A stretch of DNA of 15,222 bases, taken from contig CAZGYE010000119.1 of assembly GCA_964530165.1 (NCBI GenBank), forward strand, positions 1 through 15,222, in the 5' to 3' direction. This document shows, in pieces, positions 15,001 through 15,222 of this stretch (the stretch's first letter is position 1; each line of letters opens with the position of its first letter). The translations under genes were made by a program, and so were the position numbers. The DNA comes from CAZGYE01 sp964530165 (GTDB taxonomy: Bacteria > Planctomycetota > Planctomycetia > Planctomycetales > Planctomycetaceae). A model generated the notes under the pieces. That model had not been told where the DNA came from. It did no database searches and saw only the letters and a list, made by a program, of their open reading frames with translations.

Positions 15001-15222
15001 AATCGAACACGAGGCCGGCCCCGCCGTCGGGTCGAGAGCCGTCAGCGAAGTCGCCGTTGCGGTCTTCCTGGGCGAACACGTTGTTGCCGCGGGTGTCGGT
15101 GAACTCGGCTCCCGGCGAACCGTTGATGTCGTGCCAGCCAAACGGCGAGGCGGCTGCATCCTGTGGATCGACGAAGAACGTCCGCCCGCCGTCGTCCGGA
15201 TTCTCCAGGTTATAATGAAACG
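12038..15222 (-). CDS. M36 (fungalysin-like) metalloprotease with C-terminal RTX array, N-terminus missing
   Basis: The frame is open to the window edge, so about 1060 residues of the C-terminal part are visible; the in-frame GTG at 15079 lies inside the conserved domain and is not the start. The first part carries M36 hallmarks: SPFGWHDINGSPGAEF, then AITNLFYVSNILHD, the zinc motif HEYGH (14674-14660) in HEYGHGVSNRLTGG, and the third-ligand Glu in GMGEGWSDWW (Glu codon 14584-14582). The peptidase ends near 14010. A beta-rich stretch (about 14010-13690), a first RTX block (about 13676-13370), a non-RTX spacer (about 13370-13080), a long RTX block (about 13075-12110) and a 24-residue tail ending EFAWINAV follow. 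A secreted, calcium- and zinc-dependent protease for protein breakdown outside the cell is the likely role. The fungalysin propeptide and signal sequence would lie beyond the edge. Confidence 0.93.
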   Translation of the reverse strand, partial: FHYNLENPDDGGRTFFVDPQDAAASPFGWHDINGSPGAEFTDTRGNNVFAQEDRNGDFADGSRPDGGAGLVFDFPLDLAQPPVTYQSAAITNLFYVSNILHDIHYQYGFDEAAGNFQQTNYTGAGLGGDPVLAGAQFGADTGWANNAFFGTPPDGQQPIMAMLEFTLTVPRRDADLSNTIMIHEYGHGVSNRLTGGPANANALSAIQSGGMGEGWSDWWALMFGQKPTDGPFDAYPTGTYVLGQSPTGGGIRRFPYSFDMSINPLTYGDFNGGFPNNEVHNAGEIWASTLWDMNWLLINGDGNPPDVHGDVTIPHGFDADLYNGTGGNNLALQLVMDGLKLQPANPSFLDARDAILQADQVLTGGENQLAIWTAFARRGMGFSAFDGGSGNATTVVEAFDMPPHTGFVQFDSDSYIVGDAVGIFVGDRDLEGTGSLDVSLTSSGGDVETVSLADLGLGAFEGTILTATGPAIPGNGVLEIVADREQLTVTYNDPTDTGGNPIVLTDLAQIISLAQDTLLGGPGDDTLIGSDNNDFLNGQADDDLLDGNGGDDLVAGGMGDDTLSGNAGADTLAGKGGADVVFGDVDPTDPAYDPSIHNGFDVILWGGGDGNDTIDGGLGFDLLQVNSGSKNDTVLAAADGTKLIVTASTIADPVGEMTNSRSIEKLTVNTNVGADSIRIQDLSGLSLLQFVEVNSGGGSDSVDASSQRSRSLHLFINGGPGNDTLIGGDGLEMAHGDAGNDSLLAGGGNDSLFGGKGNDTLLGGAGNDELNGEEGHDVLFGEAGDDNLDGGLGNDKLFGGTGNDSLRGSFGNDRAAGETGNDILEGNDGSDTLDGGDGNDTLRGQAGADSLLGQLGNDELTGGDDDDRLIGGAGNDRLLGEKGNDHLNGNDGFDTLGGGFGEDTLLGGSGSDELAGDAGNDTLSGNSGADSIRGGDGRDLLRGGLGNDTLGGDDDNDTLLGEGGNDALAGHDGRDVLNGGADRDTLVSGNGDDTLRGGAGADILIAGSGTDDLDGQGGVDTLSGGQGTDTITGFADDVIDEAIENLFDPSKAEFAWINAV
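12110..13676 (-). repeat. RTX-coding tandem repeat DNA (two blocks)
   Basis: Within the protease gene, 27-base degenerate units encoding GGxGxDxLx run in two blocks, about 13676-13370 (broken by a short insert) and 13075-12110, split by about 290 bp of unrelated coding sequence. The frame is kept throughout. Units differ mostly at third positions. Similar units lie in opposite orientation at positions 1-340, so the pair forms dispersed inverted similarity at the two ends of the window. Confidence 0.85.

Noticed and set aside
12038..15079. GTG at 15079 as the start of the RTX protease
   Set aside because: The frame stays open to the window edge, and the 47 codons before the GTG encode conserved M36 sequence (including SPFGWHDINGS), so the true start is outside the window.

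Overview
The window looks like chromosomal DNA of a planctomycete (Planctomycetota, Pirellula/Rhodopirellula-like). The reasons are GC-rich DNA, two very large multidomain c-type cytochromes of the Pirellula/Verrucomicrobium type (signal peptide, beta-propeller with DxDGDG loops, HEAT repeats, CxxCH domain), two RTX calcium-repeat proteins, and many short palindromic repeats between genes. The organism call is inference from gene families, not from a marker gene.

Layout, left to right. The 3' end of an RTX-repeat gene (+, 1-431) is followed by two abutting palindromic elements that fill the gap to the convergent serine acetyltransferase gene (-, 628-1563). That gene has a long leader with a near-consensus promoter, a possible 28-codon leader peptide with a Cys-Arg-Cys-Thr-Cys cluster, and a hairpin on the leader stop codon. 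A CPBP intramembrane protease (+, 2023-2784) converges on a two-CBS-domain protein (-, 2936-3433) across a heptamer-repeat hairpin. Then come a 1223-residue cytochrome (+, 3715-7386), a 70-residue Cys-rich protein (-, 7365-7577) whose 3' end overlaps it, an EamA-type transporter (-, 7684-8619), and a second, paralogous cytochrome of 1043 residues (+, 8824-11955). The window ends inside an M36 (fungalysin-like) metalloprotease carrying a long RTX array (-, 12038-15222, 5' end missing).

How the genes relate. The genes alternate in strand, so most are single transcription units; the transporter and the small Cys-rich gene are the only plausible co-transcribed pair. The two cytochromes probably work in the periplasm on similar electron-transfer or oxidation tasks. 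The two RTX proteins are probably exported and calcium-dependent. They lie in inverted orientation at the two ends of the window and share a related C-terminal tail. The four convergent 3' junctions all carry palindromes of varying quality, and in three of them a stop codon lies within the palindrome.

I do not see a defence system, prophage, CRISPR array, rRNA or tRNA. The strongest candidates for something new are the putative cysteine-responsive leader of the serine acetyltransferase gene and the paired TA-flanked palindromic elements that supply both flanking stop codons.
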